Assembly (NCBI RefSeq): GCF_052119425.1
Contig: NZ_JBQKFH010000002.1
Coordinates: 1 to 64,000, forward strand
Reading direction: 5' to 3'
From: Enterococcus_E cecorum_C
GTDB lineage: Bacteria; Bacillota; Bacilli; Lactobacillales; Enterococcaceae
DNA length: 64,000 nt
Below are positions 1 to 9,461 of this stretch, in pieces. The stretch's first letter is position 1, and every line of letters starts with the position of its first letter. Under the pieces are notes generated by a model. It ran no database searches. It worked only from the letters and a program-made list of their open reading frames with translations, and was not told the DNA's origin. The position numbers and the translations under genes were made by a program.

Positions 1-36
1 GATGAATGGTTTAATTGAATCGAAATAACAAAAAGA

Positions 37-67
37 GCAGAGATAGCAAACAGCTGTCTATCTCTGC
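37..67 (-). terminator. Probable intrinsic terminator
   Basis: A 9-bp perfect stem (GCAGAGATA with TATCTCTGC) is followed on the minus strand by a short T-rich run. It lies downstream of the binding-protein gene. It could also act for a gene beyond the left edge of the window. Confidence 0.5.
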
Positions 68-167
68 CCATTCCTTTTGTAAAACTCATCAGTCCAATTT
101 GACAAAGAGCCAAAATAACTTTCTCTCCCATCGACTTAATTGCCAACAACACTAGTTGACAAAGAGC

Positions 168-202
168 CCGAATGTTCAATAAAATCATTAATGAACATTC
201 GG
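168..202 (-). terminator. Probable terminator of the receptor/binding-protein operon
   Basis: An 11-bp inverted repeat (CCGAATGTTCA with TGAACATTCGG) lies 43 bp after the stop codon of the sugar-binding lipoprotein gene. The T-run after it on the minus strand is weak, so termination strength is uncertain. A short direct repeat (TTGACAAAGAGCC) occurs near 100 and 155; its role is unknown. Confidence 0.45.
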
Positions 203-244
203 ATTGTATTTCTATTATTTAATCTTTATATTTTTGACAATTCG

Positions 245-1204
245 TTATTGTGCATTTGATTTATCAATTTTTGATAAAGGAACCCATATAGCTGTTTCTT
301 GCTTGTTTGCATACTTAATATCTTTTAACCTTTTCTTATTAACAAGTTGATTAGCAGCCTTAATCATATATTCCCCTTGTTGACTACCTGATTGTAAGAC
401 ACTAAATTGCATACGGTCTTCTTTGATTGCGGATTGAGCTTCTGTAGTTGCGTCAATCCCAACAATCAATGGTTTTAGTCCATTTTGTTCAAATACTTCC
501 AATGCCCCTAATGCCATCACATCGTTATTACATGCGACTACATCCACCGGTTGCTTAGTACGTAAGAATACTTCTACCATCTTTTTAGCAGTATCAGCAT
601 CCCAATTTGCAGTATCATTGAAAACAAAATTTATTTTTTTATCAGATTTTTTTAACGTTTCTTCTAGAGCGAGAGTTCTTTCTTGTGCTGCTGAATTACC
701 ATTCTCTCCTCGTAATATCATCACATTAATTTCATCACGACTACCTAACTTCTCTAAAATGTACTCTGCTTGATATTTTCCTGCAGCCAATTCACTTGAA
801 CCAACATAAATAAATCGATTTGGCATCATTAAAACATTACTTGGTCTAGCATTGAAAAATACAATTGGAATCTCTTTAGCAACAGCTTCCATCTCTTGCG
901 CTGTATCAGCATCTACAGGTCTGCATAGAATAGCATCATATTTTTCCTTAACACCTTGTTTTAGCTGTGCCAATTGTACTTCACTAGAGCCATCAGCACT
1001 TTTAATTGTTAATTCTGCTCCCTGATTTTGTGCTTGCGTTTTCGCAGCATCCATAATTTGCTTAATGAAACCATCTGTATCATTTTGCACAAGCATTAAA
1101 TATTTTTGACCACTTGCACTTTTACTATCATTACTTGATCCACAACCTGTTAAGATGAACAAAAAGCAACAAGCTAATAATATTATTTGAACATATTTCT
1201 TCAC
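245..1204 (-). CDS. Sugar ABC-type substrate-binding lipoprotein (RbsB/MglB-like)
   Basis: A 319-residue periplasmic-binding-protein type 1 (ribose/galactose family) protein exported and anchored as a lipoprotein. The N-terminus has a hydrophobic signal ending in the lipobox LTGC, and the body carries the family pattern (IVFFNARPS, VVACNNDVMALGAL, IVGIDAT). A GTG start at 1204 is preferred because GGAG sits 8 bases before it; an upstream in-frame GTG overlaps that site. No permease or ATPase gene lies next to it. Its only partner is the chemoreceptor gene 15 bp upstream, which is transcribed first. This suggests a sensory role, presenting a sugar to the receptor, rather than or in addition to transport. 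That role is inference; it could also feed a shared transporter encoded elsewhere. Confidence 0.8.
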   Translation of the reverse strand: MKKYVQIILLACCFLFILTGCGSSNDSKSASGQKYLMLVQNDTDGFIKQIMDAAKTQAQNQGAELTIKSADGSSEVQLAQLKQGVKEKYDAILCRPVDADTAQEMEAVAKEIPIVFFNARPSNVLMMPNRFIYVGSSELAAGKYQAEYILEKLGSRDEINVMILRGENGNSAAQERTLALEETLKKSDKKINFVFNDTANWDADTAKKMVEVFLRTKQPVDVVACNNDVMALGALEVFEQNGLKPLIVGIDATTEAQSAIKEDRMQFSVLQSGSQQGEYMIKAANQLVNKKRLKDIKYANKQETAIWVPLSKIDKSNAQ

Positions 1205-1219
1205 CAAAATCACTCCAAT

Positions 1220-3205
1220 CTATACTTTAAAACGTTTCACTTGATTAGCTAATTGTTGTGAAGAATCAGCTAGTTTATGAGCTTCTGTAGCCACATTTTT
1301 ACTATGATTAGAAATGTGTTTTGCCTGAGTTAATGTAGTCTCGGAAGTAGCATGAATTTCATCTGAGCTAGCAGCCTGTTCTTCTGAGATAGCTGCAGCG
1401 TTGGTCGCTACTTGATCGACTAAATCAATTTTATCAACTACATCTTGAATTAATTGGTTGGTTTGTTGAATATTTTGGAAAATCGAATCGAAACTATCCA
1501 CTGCAGTACGTATTAATTGAGAGCTATTTAATATATCATCTGAACTGTGATTTGCCTGCGTCACTGCTTCTTCAACTAAAGTATTAACTTCCGAAATTAA
1601 ATTTGTAATCTGAGAAACTGAATCTGCACTATTTTTTGCTAACTTATTAATTTCGGTAGCTACTACAGCAAAACCTTTTCCTGCTTCACCAGCTCTAGCC
1701 GCTTCTAGAGAGGCATTAATAGACAATAAGTTTGTTTGATGGGCAATTTCACCAATAATTTGAATAATTTGAACAATTTGACTTGATGCAGTACCCACGC
1801 GACCAATCGAGCTCTCTAAATCATTAATACTTTGTTGGATATTTTGCATAGCATTTACTACTTGTTGCATTTCTGAACGACCTTTTTCAGAAATTTCAAC
1901 TGTTTCGTTCATTTTTTCTTCCACTAAATTACTATTTTGTTTTGTATCATTAGCAATTTGTGCAAGTTGCATCGCATTTTCTGCAATATCATTAACAGAA
2001 AGGGAAAGTTGATCTACTGTGTTATTCAACTCATCCATTGAAACAGATTGACTTTCTGATGCATCGTACATATCTCTAGAAATCATTTCACTAGTTTTTG
2101 CTTGTTCTTGCAATCCACTTGAAATATGAGTGATAGATTGAATCATATTACGCATATATTGAATAAAACCTTCAATACTATGTCCCATCTCAGCGATTTC
2201 ATCATCACCATTATTATTCACTGAAACAGTAAAATCACCATCTGCCATCGTCTTAATTACAGACGTCATATCTTTCACTGGTTTTACCACTCGATTTGTC
2301 ATACGTTCAATCAATATTCCTAATGCTAAAACTGAAAATACACTAATAATAACCATAATTAAACGTAATTTTGATAAACCACTTAAAATTACTTTTTCAG
2401 GAATATAGCTAACTAACACCCAATTTGTACCATTAACTTTTCGGCTAACAGCTAGATTACCATCAATTTTAAGACTAACTTCAGCATTTTTCTTTAATTC
2501 TTTAGACATAGCTTGATAAAATTTTGGCTGATTTGATTGTCCAAGAACTTGAGATACAAATGATTTTTCACGGTCAGCCACTATTTTTTGTGTTTCTTGA
2601 TCGTATAAAAAGGCACTTGCACCTTTCATACTAATAAAAGAATTTACAATAGTAGATACGCGATCTAAAGTTAAATTACCAGCAATAACCTTTAGCGGGT
2701 CACCCGGAGTATTAATAATTCCAGAAGCGCTAATCATTTCCTCATTTCCTTGTTTATGTGGTGTACCAAATGCCATATTTACATGTGTCATACCTTCTTT
2801 AAACCAAATTTCAGAAGTCGGATTACTCACTTCAATATCAGATTGACTCGCTTTATAAAAATGTCCTTGATTATCAGCAATAAATAAACCATCTGGAAAA
2901 TCAGAATCAAATTTATAGTATCCATCTAAGATTCCTGGTAGTTGTTCTAGTGACGGATTCGTTGTTTCAATAGTCTTTTTTGCAGTTTGAAAAGCAGACA
3001 AGTTTTCATTAAGCCAAGACTCAATTCTAGTTGCTTGACTTTTAACCGATGACTCTAGTAAATCGTTAGCATCCCTTTGCAACATTTTACTAGAAATAGA
3101 ATAGGAAAGTCCAACTAATATTAATAATAAAATAGTGACAACGGGTATAATAGTTAACGTTAATTTTACTTTTATTGAACGTTTTTTCTTTCGATTTGTC
3201 TTCAT
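1220..3205 (-). CDS. Methyl-accepting chemotaxis protein with Cache-type sensor
   Basis: A 661-residue transmembrane chemoreceptor. There is a transmembrane segment near residues 12-32, an extracellular Cache-like region to about 270, a second segment near 278-300, a HAMP region to about 355, and a long coiled-coil signalling domain. The hairpin tip is well conserved (EIAHQTNLLSINASLEAAR followed by AGEAGKGFAVVA), the part that normally contacts CheA/CheW. The gene heads a two-gene unit with the sugar-binding lipoprotein. No che or flagellar genes lie in the window, and chemoreceptors are unusual in most enterococci, so its output partner is unknown. Family assignment is firm; the ligand is not known. 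Confidence 0.92.
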   Translation of the reverse strand: MKTNRKKKRSIKVKLTLTIIPVVTILLLILVGLSYSISSKMLQRDANDLLESSVKSQATRIESWLNENLSAFQTAKKTIETTNPSLEQLPGILDGYYKFDSDFPDGLFIADNQGHFYKASQSDIEVSNPTSEIWFKEGMTHVNMAFGTPHKQGNEEMISASGIINTPGDPLKVIAGNLTLDRVSTIVNSFISMKGASAFLYDQETQKIVADREKSFVSQVLGQSNQPKFYQAMSKELKKNAEVSLKIDGNLAVSRKVNGTNWVLVSYIPEKVILSGLSKLRLIMVIISVFSVLALGILIERMTNRVVKPVKDMTSVIKTMADGDFTVSVNNNGDDEIAEMGHSIEGFIQYMRNMIQSITHISSGLQEQAKTSEMISRDMYDASESQSVSMDELNNTVDQLSLSVNDIAENAMQLAQIANDTKQNSNLVEEKMNETVEISEKGRSEMQQVVNAMQNIQQSINDLESSIGRVGTASSQIVQIIQIIGEIAHQTNLLSINASLEAARAGEAGKGFAVVATEINKLAKNSADSVSQITNLISEVNTLVEEAVTQANHSSDDILNSSQLIRTAVDSFDSIFQNIQQTNQLIQDVVDKIDLVDQVATNAAAISEEQAASSDEIHATSETTLTQAKHISNHSKNVATEAHKLADSSQQLANQVKRFKV

Positions 3206-3534
3206 TTTCTACATTCCTCCAATTATGCAGCATACAACAATGTTTCCCTTTATGCATCCCCTTACAATGTAACTTAAAGTAGTAACCACACACAATTACA
3301 TCGGTCATTTGACAAGATTATTAAAGTCAAAATACCGCCAAAAATTTATTTTTTACCCATTTCTTGTTAAAAGGAGTAATTGCTTTATTATTATTTGGAA
3401 ACAGTAGTACATAATGTATGAAGAATTTACTAAAAAATTATCTAATAAAGATTAAAATGATTATTTGATTATGTATAATGTAGCCTAGTATAAATCAAAA
3501 ACAAATATTCACATTGATTGGCTACATTTCAAAT

Positions 3535-3568
3535 AAAAAAAAACCACTAGGTTGGTTAGGCCTAGCGG
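3535..3568 (-). terminator. Intrinsic terminator in the 3206-3722 gene-free gap
   Basis: The stem CCGCTAGG/CCTAGTGG (8 bp, one G-U) is followed on the minus strand by nine T. It probably ends the transcript of the 3723-4151 gene about 150 bp upstream. The rest of the 500-bp gap is very AT-rich and shows no supportable gene; it presumably holds the chemoreceptor promoter. Confidence 0.65.
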
Positions 3569-3722
3569 AAAAAGGAGTAATTACTCAACTAAGGAGTAAA
3601 ATGAAAAATAAAAAGGTTATTGTTGGTTATGTGATTATTATATACTAGGTAAAACAATTTATCCTAAAAACTGACTAATATTTAGATTAGATTTTTCTCC
3701 TTTTTTGTAAGTGCTTTTATCA

Positions 3723-4151
3723 TTAACGTTTCATCAAAAGCATCGTCATCCGTTGAATCGCAAAAGCAATGGTGTCTGTTGCTTCATCTTGGTGTTGCTC
3801 AGCTTGATTAAAGGCGTCCACATCTACCTCACCTTCAAGGCTGGCAATCATATCTAGGCAACCTTGCACATATTTTTGGTAAGCAGCTACTAATTTTTTA
3901 TGCAAACCAATCACTCTAGCCGGTGCTTTGAGTCCTTGTAATTTGGCTAAGTATTCTTTATATGTTTGCGTTCCTTCATTAAAAGTAGCTAAAATCTCAG
4001 CCAATTGCTCAGAAGATAAGGAGGCCAGTTGATTGTCTTCTATTGCTTTTTTCACTTCTTCAAATTTGGGATTCATCTTTTCCCCAACGGCTTCTGTATC
4101 TTGAATAATTTGATTAATCATTTGAATATAATATCCTAAATCGACACGCAT
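3723..4151 (-). CDS. Conserved hypothetical helical protein, 142 aa
   Basis: I do not recognise the family. The start at 4151 is chosen because AAGGAG lies about 10 bases upstream; a longer in-frame version has no ribosome binding site. The protein is acidic and almost entirely predicted helical, without a signal peptide or membrane segment. It has heptad-like stretches (residues about 15-50 and 60-95) and a C-terminal helix rich in Met and Leu. It is probably a soluble cytoplasmic four-helix-type protein. It stands alone between a terminator and the P-type ATPase gene on the same strand, and nothing in the context points to a function. Confidence 0.6.
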   Translation of the reverse strand: MRVDLGYYIQMINQIIQDTEAVGEKMNPKFEEVKKAIEDNQLASLSSEQLAEILATFNEGTQTYKEYLAKLQGLKAPARVIGLHKKLVAAYQKYVQGCLDMIASLEGEVDVDAFNQAEQHQDEATDTIAFAIQRMTMLLMKR

Positions 4152-4253
4152 AGATAAATTCTCTCCTTTTCGTAATGAGTTTATTTTAGCATATTTTTCA
4201 GATAAAAAAAACGCCACTAGCTAGATATCCTAACTAGTAGCGAAAAGGTTTGA

Positions 4254-6962
4254 TTATTCTTTACCCATTGCACGTTGAATGGCTTTGATAATTTCAACAA
4301 CTGGGATAATCGCAAATGAAGTACCTAGAACAATTCCCCATTGATATAAATCAAGGTGAGAAACTCTAAAGATATCATTTAATCCTGGTACAACAATAAT
4401 GACCATCATTAAAGCAAATGATAATAGTATCGCCCAGTTAAAGACGCGGTTTTTAAAGGCACCCACTTTAAATAGAGATTGATGGACTGATTTCACGTTA
4501 AATGCGTGGAATAGTTGCATTAATCCTAATGTTGCAAAGGCCATGGTTAACGCATCGGCATGTTGTAATTGACTTAAAGCCGCCGCAGACATACCTGGTG
4601 TATTAGCTGCGGTGTGATCTGGCCATTGAATTGCTGCCCAGTATACGAATAATACAGAAGCCGCTTCTAAAATACCTTGGTAAATGATACTACTCAATAC
4701 CCCACCAGAGAAGAAGTTTGAATTCTTACCACGTGGTTTGTGTTGCATCAATCCTTTTTCAGCTGGTTCCATACCTAAAGCAATGGCAGGGAAAGTATCA
4801 GTTACTAAGTTAATCCATAATAGATGAATTGGTAATAACGTATCCCATCCCCAAAGTGTCGCTAAGAATAAGGTTAAAACTTCCCCTAAGTTCGCAGCCA
4901 ATAGATATTGAATGGCTTTTTGAATATTAGAGAATACTTTACGTCCTTCTTCAACAGCCACAACAATTGTCGCAAAGTTATCATCAGCAAGGACCATATC
5001 AGAAGCCCCTTTAGAAACTTCCGTACCAGTAATCCCCATACCAACACCGATATCTGCTTGTTTCAAGGCAGGCGCATCGTTTACCCCATCACCTGTCATC
5101 GCAACGACTTTACCTGCTTTTTGCCATGCTTTCACGATACGTACTTTATGTTCAGGAGATACACGGGCATAAACAGAATATTGGGTCACTTTTTGAGCAA
5201 ATTCATCATCAGACATTTGGTTTAATTCAGCCCCAGTTAATACAGCAGCATCATCTTTTTCTTTAATAATCCCAAGACGTGCGGCAATTGCTTCAGCTGT
5301 ATCACGGTGGTCACCAGTAATCATAATTGGACGAATACCTGCTTCTTTGGCCACTTTAACAGCATGAGCAGCTTCAGCACGTTCTGGGTCAATCATACCT
5401 ACTAAACCAGCGAATACTAAGTCATTTTCAAGTGTTTCGCTGACTAATTCTGGCATTTCATCTACAATCTTATAAGCCATTGCCAAGACACGTAAAGCTT
5501 GTTGAGCCATGTCTTTATTATTGGCTAAAATATTGTCTTTATCTGCTTGTTGTAATGGACGTACTTGACCATCCATTAAAATTTGTGTTGTACGAGTTAA
5601 TAAGACATCCGGCGCACCTTTGACAGCAACTAAATATTTGCCATCTGCTAATTGGTGAACCGTAGACATCAATTTACGATCAGAGTCAAATGGTAGGTCA
5701 GCCACACGAGGTTCAGCCACTAATGCAGCCTTCACATCAAAGCCTTGATCTAAACCAAATTGAATTAAGGCAGTTTCTGTTGGATCCCCGATTAAAGTGC
5801 CTTCTTGAGAAAATTTAGTGTCATTGGCAAAGTTCATTACTTTAATCGCCATATGATCATTGGCAAATTCATCATGAACTGCAAATTGTTGGTTATCCAC
5901 ATATAATTTTTCAACCGTCATTTGGTTAAGGGTTAGTGTACCTGTTTTATCAGAAGCGATAATATCAGTAGCCCCTAATGTTTCTACGGCAGGTAATTTA
6001 CGAATCATAGAGTTACGTTTGGCCATGACTTGTGTACCAAGCGCTAGGATAATCGTAACAATGGCAGGTAAACCTTCAGGAATCGCTGCAACGGCAAGTG
6101 AGATAGAAGTTAATAACATATCTGCCCATGAAGTATTGTTGAAGAAAATACCAACAAAGAACATAATTACCGCAATCACGACAATCGCAGCTGTTAAGAA
6201 TTTACCTAATTCGTTTAAGTTACGTTTTAATGGTGTTTCTGTTTCATCGGCTTGAGCTAACATTCCGGCAATCTTACCAACTTCGGTATCCATACCAGTG
6301 TTAACAACAATCCCTTTACCACGACCATAAGTGACATTACTATTTGAGTAAGCCATATTCACACGGTCACCAATACCCACTTCAGAATCTTCTAAAACGA
6401 TTAATTCTTTTCCAACTGGCACTGATTCACCGGTTAAAGCTGCTTCTTCAATCTTTAATGAACTTACTTCAACCAAGCGCATATCAGCAGGAACAATATC
6501 CCCTGCTTCTAGCAATACTAAATCACCTGGTACTAATTCATCACTTTTGACCGTCATCGGATGACCATCACGGACGATATTCGCATTCGGTGTAGACATT
6601 TGTTTTAAAGCTTCAATAGCTTGTTCGGCTTTAGCTTCTTGCACCACACCCATGATGGCATTAATGATAACCACCGCTAAGATAATTAATGAGTCCACTA
6701 CTTCATGTGAAACAACGGCAGAAATAATCGCAGCTACCAATAATACAGCAATCATCAAGTCTTTAAATTGCTCGATGAATTTTTGTAGCATACTTTTTTT
6801 CTTGCCTTCTTCTAGTTCATTAGGACCAAATTTTGCTAAACGCGCCTTTGCCTCACTAGAAGTTAAGCCATCAAGAGTTGTATCTAACGCTTGTGTGACC
6901 TCATCGACACTTTTTGCATAAAAAGCTTCATGCAATTGTGCTTGTTTTTGTTGTTCTGACAT
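4254..6962 (-). CDS. P2-type cation ATPase, probable Mn2+/Ca2+ exporter (MgtA/YoaB-like)
   Basis: A 902-residue ATP-driven cation pump of the plasma membrane. Visible motifs are TGES (about residue 177), the PEGLP metal-site helix, the phosphorylated Asp in DKTGTLT (about 335), TGDGVNDAPALKQADIG (about 625) and NLVTD in M6, with the N-terminal cation-ATPase domain and C-terminal membrane bundle of P2A pumps. The start at 6962 follows a strong GGAGG site; a 20-residue upstream extension has none. The leader carries a yybP-ykoY riboswitch. The same arrangement is known for the Lactococcus yoaB and pneumococcal mgtA pumps, which export Mn2+ and Ca2+. The call of manganese detoxification rests on that context. 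By sequence alone it would be a generic calcium-type ATPase. Confidence 0.9.
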   Translation of the reverse strand: MSEQQKQAQLHEAFYAKSVDEVTQALDTTLDGLTSSEAKARLAKFGPNELEEGKKKSMLQKFIEQFKDLMIAVLLVAAIISAVVSHEVVDSLIILAVVIINAIMGVVQEAKAEQAIEALKQMSTPNANIVRDGHPMTVKSDELVPGDLVLLEAGDIVPADMRLVEVSSLKIEEAALTGESVPVGKELIVLEDSEVGIGDRVNMAYSNSNVTYGRGKGIVVNTGMDTEVGKIAGMLAQADETETPLKRNLNELGKFLTAAIVVIAVIMFFVGIFFNNTSWADMLLTSISLAVAAIPEGLPAIVTIILALGTQVMAKRNSMIRKLPAVETLGATDIIASDKTGTLTLNQMTVEKLYVDNQQFAVHDEFANDHMAIKVMNFANDTKFSQEGTLIGDPTETALIQFGLDQGFDVKAALVAEPRVADLPFDSDRKLMSTVHQLADGKYLVAVKGAPDVLLTRTTQILMDGQVRPLQQADKDNILANNKDMAQQALRVLAMAYKIVDEMPELVSETLENDLVFAGLVGMIDPERAEAAHAVKVAKEAGIRPIMITGDHRDTAEAIAARLGIIKEKDDAAVLTGAELNQMSDDEFAQKVTQYSVYARVSPEHKVRIVKAWQKAGKVVAMTGDGVNDAPALKQADIGVGMGITGTEVSKGASDMVLADDNFATIVVAVEEGRKVFSNIQKAIQYLLAANLGEVLTLFLATLWGWDTLLPIHLLWINLVTDTFPAIALGMEPAEKGLMQHKPRGKNSNFFSGGVLSSIIYQGILEAASVLFVYWAAIQWPDHTAANTPGMSAAALSQLQHADALTMAFATLGLMQLFHAFNVKSVHQSLFKVGAFKNRVFNWAILLSFALMMVIIVVPGLNDIFRVSHLDLYQWGIVLGTSFAIIPVVEIIKAIQRAMGKE

Positions 6963-7036
6963 ATGTTCCTCCTTCAAAATTCTCGCTAACCAATTACTTG
7001 AACTGGTTGCTAAATTCCACAAATCTATTTCTTGCT

Positions 7037-7165
7037 AAAAAAAATAGACCTGTGTATGCAAAAAAATACATACATAAGTCTCACTAATTAAGGCAACACC
7101 AGAAATTTCTTTCTTGCTGGTGATGTTGCCACAGTATTCCTACTGCCAGTTACTCCCTCATGAAT
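7037..7165 (-). promoter_or_regulatory. yybP-ykoY (Mn2+) riboswitch with terminator
   Basis: On the minus strand the leader shows GAGGGAGTAAC, then GGCAACATCACCAG, its pairing partner CTGGTGTTGCC and GTGAGAC, matching the yybP-ykoY aptamer layout (about 7077-7165). The aptamer runs into a terminator hairpin at 7037-7081 (TGTATG paired with CATACA, AGAC with GTCT, then eight T). The end of the aptamer overlaps the terminator 5' arm, the expected transcriptional ON switch when Mn2+ binds. It directly precedes the P-type ATPase gene. Identification is by eye, without a covariance model. Confidence 0.8.
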
Positions 7166-7245
7166 TATTACATTGTCATTATACTAAACAATTCCAAACC
7201 TGACAACAACCAACACTCACAGAAAACGTTAACAAATGAAACAAA

Positions 7246-7292
7246 AAAAATAAGGTTGTGAGAAGGATTGGTCAGCTGCGAGCGGATAAGAT
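7246..7292. repeat. Truncated copy of the modular palindromic repeat
   Basis: About 45 bp match one end of the repeat family found elsewhere in the window (AAGGTTGTGAGAAGG, then CAGCTGCGAGCGGATAAG). The remaining arm and core are absent, so this is a remnant. It lies in the gap between metG and the ATPase riboswitch; otherwise 7166-7372 shows only AT-rich sequence. Confidence 0.7.
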
Positions 7293-7372
7293 TATCTTAA
7301 ATGAGTTATCAATGCAAAAAAACTAGCCACTCAAAACGAATGACTAGTTCAAAAATATCAATTGATAGAGGG

Positions 7373-9382
7373 TTAAGCGATAATCGAACCATTTGGCATG
7401 TTTTCTGGAGCTTCTACAATTTGTAAACGTCCTTGACTATCTTCAGCAGATAAAATCATCCCTTGGCTGATTTCACCACGCATTTTACGTGGTTTAAGAT
7501 TTGCGACTATCACAACTTTTTTACCGATTAAAGCAGCTGGATCTGGGTAGAACGCTGCGATACCTGAAAGAATTTGACGGTCTTGCTTATCCCCTGCATC
7601 TAAGCGGAATTGCAATAACTTGTCGGCATCTTTCACACGTTGGCAATCGATAACTTCAGCGACTTTTAATTCTACTTTATCGAAATCATCATATTTAATT
7701 TGCTTTTCTTTCACACTTACTAATTCTGTTTCTTCAGGGTTCCAATTGACTTTTTCTTCAACACTTGGCACACCTTGAGCCATCTTTTCTTGAATATAAG
7801 CAACTTCTTGTTCTACATCAAGACGTGGGAAGATTGGCACACCTTTTTCGACCACTTTTGTATCTTTAGGGAACTCACCAAAACGTAAATCAGTCAATTC
7901 TTTACTTGCATTACTAATACCAAGTTGTTCAAAGATTTGATTTGGTACATTGGTCATCACTGGTTGTAAAAGAATGGCGACAATACGTAATACTTCGGCT
8001 AAGTGAATCATAACAGAATCTAATTCAGCTTTACGTTCAGGATCTTTTGCTAAAATCCAAGGCTGTGTTTCATCGATATATTTATTTGCACGAGAAATCA
8101 AATTCCACACTTCGCCTAAAGCAAGGTTAAATTCCATATTGTCCATCGCTTCATGATATTTACTGATGACATTAGCCGCAGTTGTAGAAAGATCCGCATC
8201 AAAGTCAGTAACACGAGATTTATACTCTGGAACAAAACCGCCACAATATTTGTTAATCATCGCAACTGTGCGGTTTAATAAGTTACCTAGGTCATTGGCT
8301 AAATCATAGTTCACACGCGAAACGAAATCTTCTGGAGTAAAGACGCCATCAGATCCAAATGGTACCGCACGTAATAAGTAGTAACGTAAAGCATCTAAAC
8401 CATAACGTTCCACTAACATTTCGGGATAAACGACATTTCCTTTAGATTTACTCATCTTGCCGTCTTTCATTAATAACCAACCATGACCAAAAACTTTCTT
8501 AGGTAATGGTAAATCAAGCGCCATTAACATGATTGGCCAATAAATGGTATGGAAACGGACAATTTCTTTACCAACCATATGAACATCAGCTGGCCAGAAT
8601 TTTTCAAATAAACTTTCATCATCGCTACCATAACCAAGTGCTGTGATATAGTTTGATAACGCGTCAATCCACACATAAACCACGTGTTCAGGATTCGCAT
8701 CAATTGGAATTCCCCATTTGAAAGTCGTACGAGATACCGCTAAATCTTCCAGTCCTGGTTTGATAAAGTTATTGATCATTTCATTTTTACGAGACTCTGG
8801 TTGAATAAACTCTGGATGTTCTTCATAATACGCTAATAAACGATCAGCGTAGTTACTCATTCTAAAGAAATAAGACTCTTCTTTCACTAATTCAACTTCA
8901 TGACCACTTGGCGCTTTACCACCAATCATGTTGCCTTCTTCATCACGATAGACTTCAGCTAATTGTGTTTCTGTAAAGAATTCTTCATCAGATACAGAAT
9001 ACCAGCCTTCATATTCACCTAAGTAAATATCTCCTTGATCAAGTAAACGTTGGAAAATCTTACGGACTGCTTTTTCATGATAGTCATCAGTGGTACGAAT
9101 AAATTTATCGTAGCTAATATCTAAGGTTTTCCATAATTTTTTAATATCCGCAGCCATTTTATCCACATATGCTTGTGGTTCTAATCCTAATTCAGCTGCT
9201 TTCTTTTCAATTTTTTGACCATGTTCATCCACACCAGTAAGATAAAACACATCAAAATCCATTAATCGTTTATAACGGGCCAATGCATCACAAGCAATGG
9301 TCGTATAAGAATTGCCAATATGTAACTTGCCACTTGGATAGTAAATCGGAGTGGTAATATAATAAGTTGGTTTTTCAGACAT
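7373..9382 (-). CDS. metG: Methionyl-tRNA synthetase
   Basis: A 669-residue class I aminoacyl-tRNA synthetase charging tRNA-Met. The HIGH-type motif appears as LHIGN near residue 22 and the KMSKS loop near residue 310 (DGKMSKSKGN). The C-terminal about 110 residues form the tRNA-binding EMAP/Trbp111-like domain typical of long bacterial MetRS (VAEVIDCQRVKDADKLLQ). The start follows GGAGG. It is monocistronic, and its upstream flank is a large repeat cluster with no T-box that I can see. Length and motifs match the dimeric Gram-positive enzyme. Confidence 0.98.
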   Translation of the reverse strand: MSEKPTYYITTPIYYPSGKLHIGNSYTTIACDALARYKRLMDFDVFYLTGVDEHGQKIEKKAAELGLEPQAYVDKMAADIKKLWKTLDISYDKFIRTTDDYHEKAVRKIFQRLLDQGDIYLGEYEGWYSVSDEEFFTETQLAEVYRDEEGNMIGGKAPSGHEVELVKEESYFFRMSNYADRLLAYYEEHPEFIQPESRKNEMINNFIKPGLEDLAVSRTTFKWGIPIDANPEHVVYVWIDALSNYITALGYGSDDESLFEKFWPADVHMVGKEIVRFHTIYWPIMLMALDLPLPKKVFGHGWLLMKDGKMSKSKGNVVYPEMLVERYGLDALRYYLLRAVPFGSDGVFTPEDFVSRVNYDLANDLGNLLNRTVAMINKYCGGFVPEYKSRVTDFDADLSTTAANVISKYHEAMDNMEFNLALGEVWNLISRANKYIDETQPWILAKDPERKAELDSVMIHLAEVLRIVAILLQPVMTNVPNQIFEQLGISNASKELTDLRFGEFPKDTKVVEKGVPIFPRLDVEQEVAYIQEKMAQGVPSVEEKVNWNPEETELVSVKEKQIKYDDFDKVELKVAEVIDCQRVKDADKLLQFRLDAGDKQDRQILSGIAAFYPDPAALIGKKVVIVANLKPRKMRGEISQGMILSAEDSQGRLQIVEAPENMPNGSIIA

Positions 9383-9461
9383 CTTTCAATTTTTCCTCCA
9401 ATCAATAAACGACTTATACCAAATTATTGTAGCATTAGATGAAACGATTATCAATTGAAAA

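Noticed and set aside
3090..3308. 72-residue frame overlapping the chemoreceptor start
   Set aside because: Shadow frame with no ribosome binding site and low-complexity composition.
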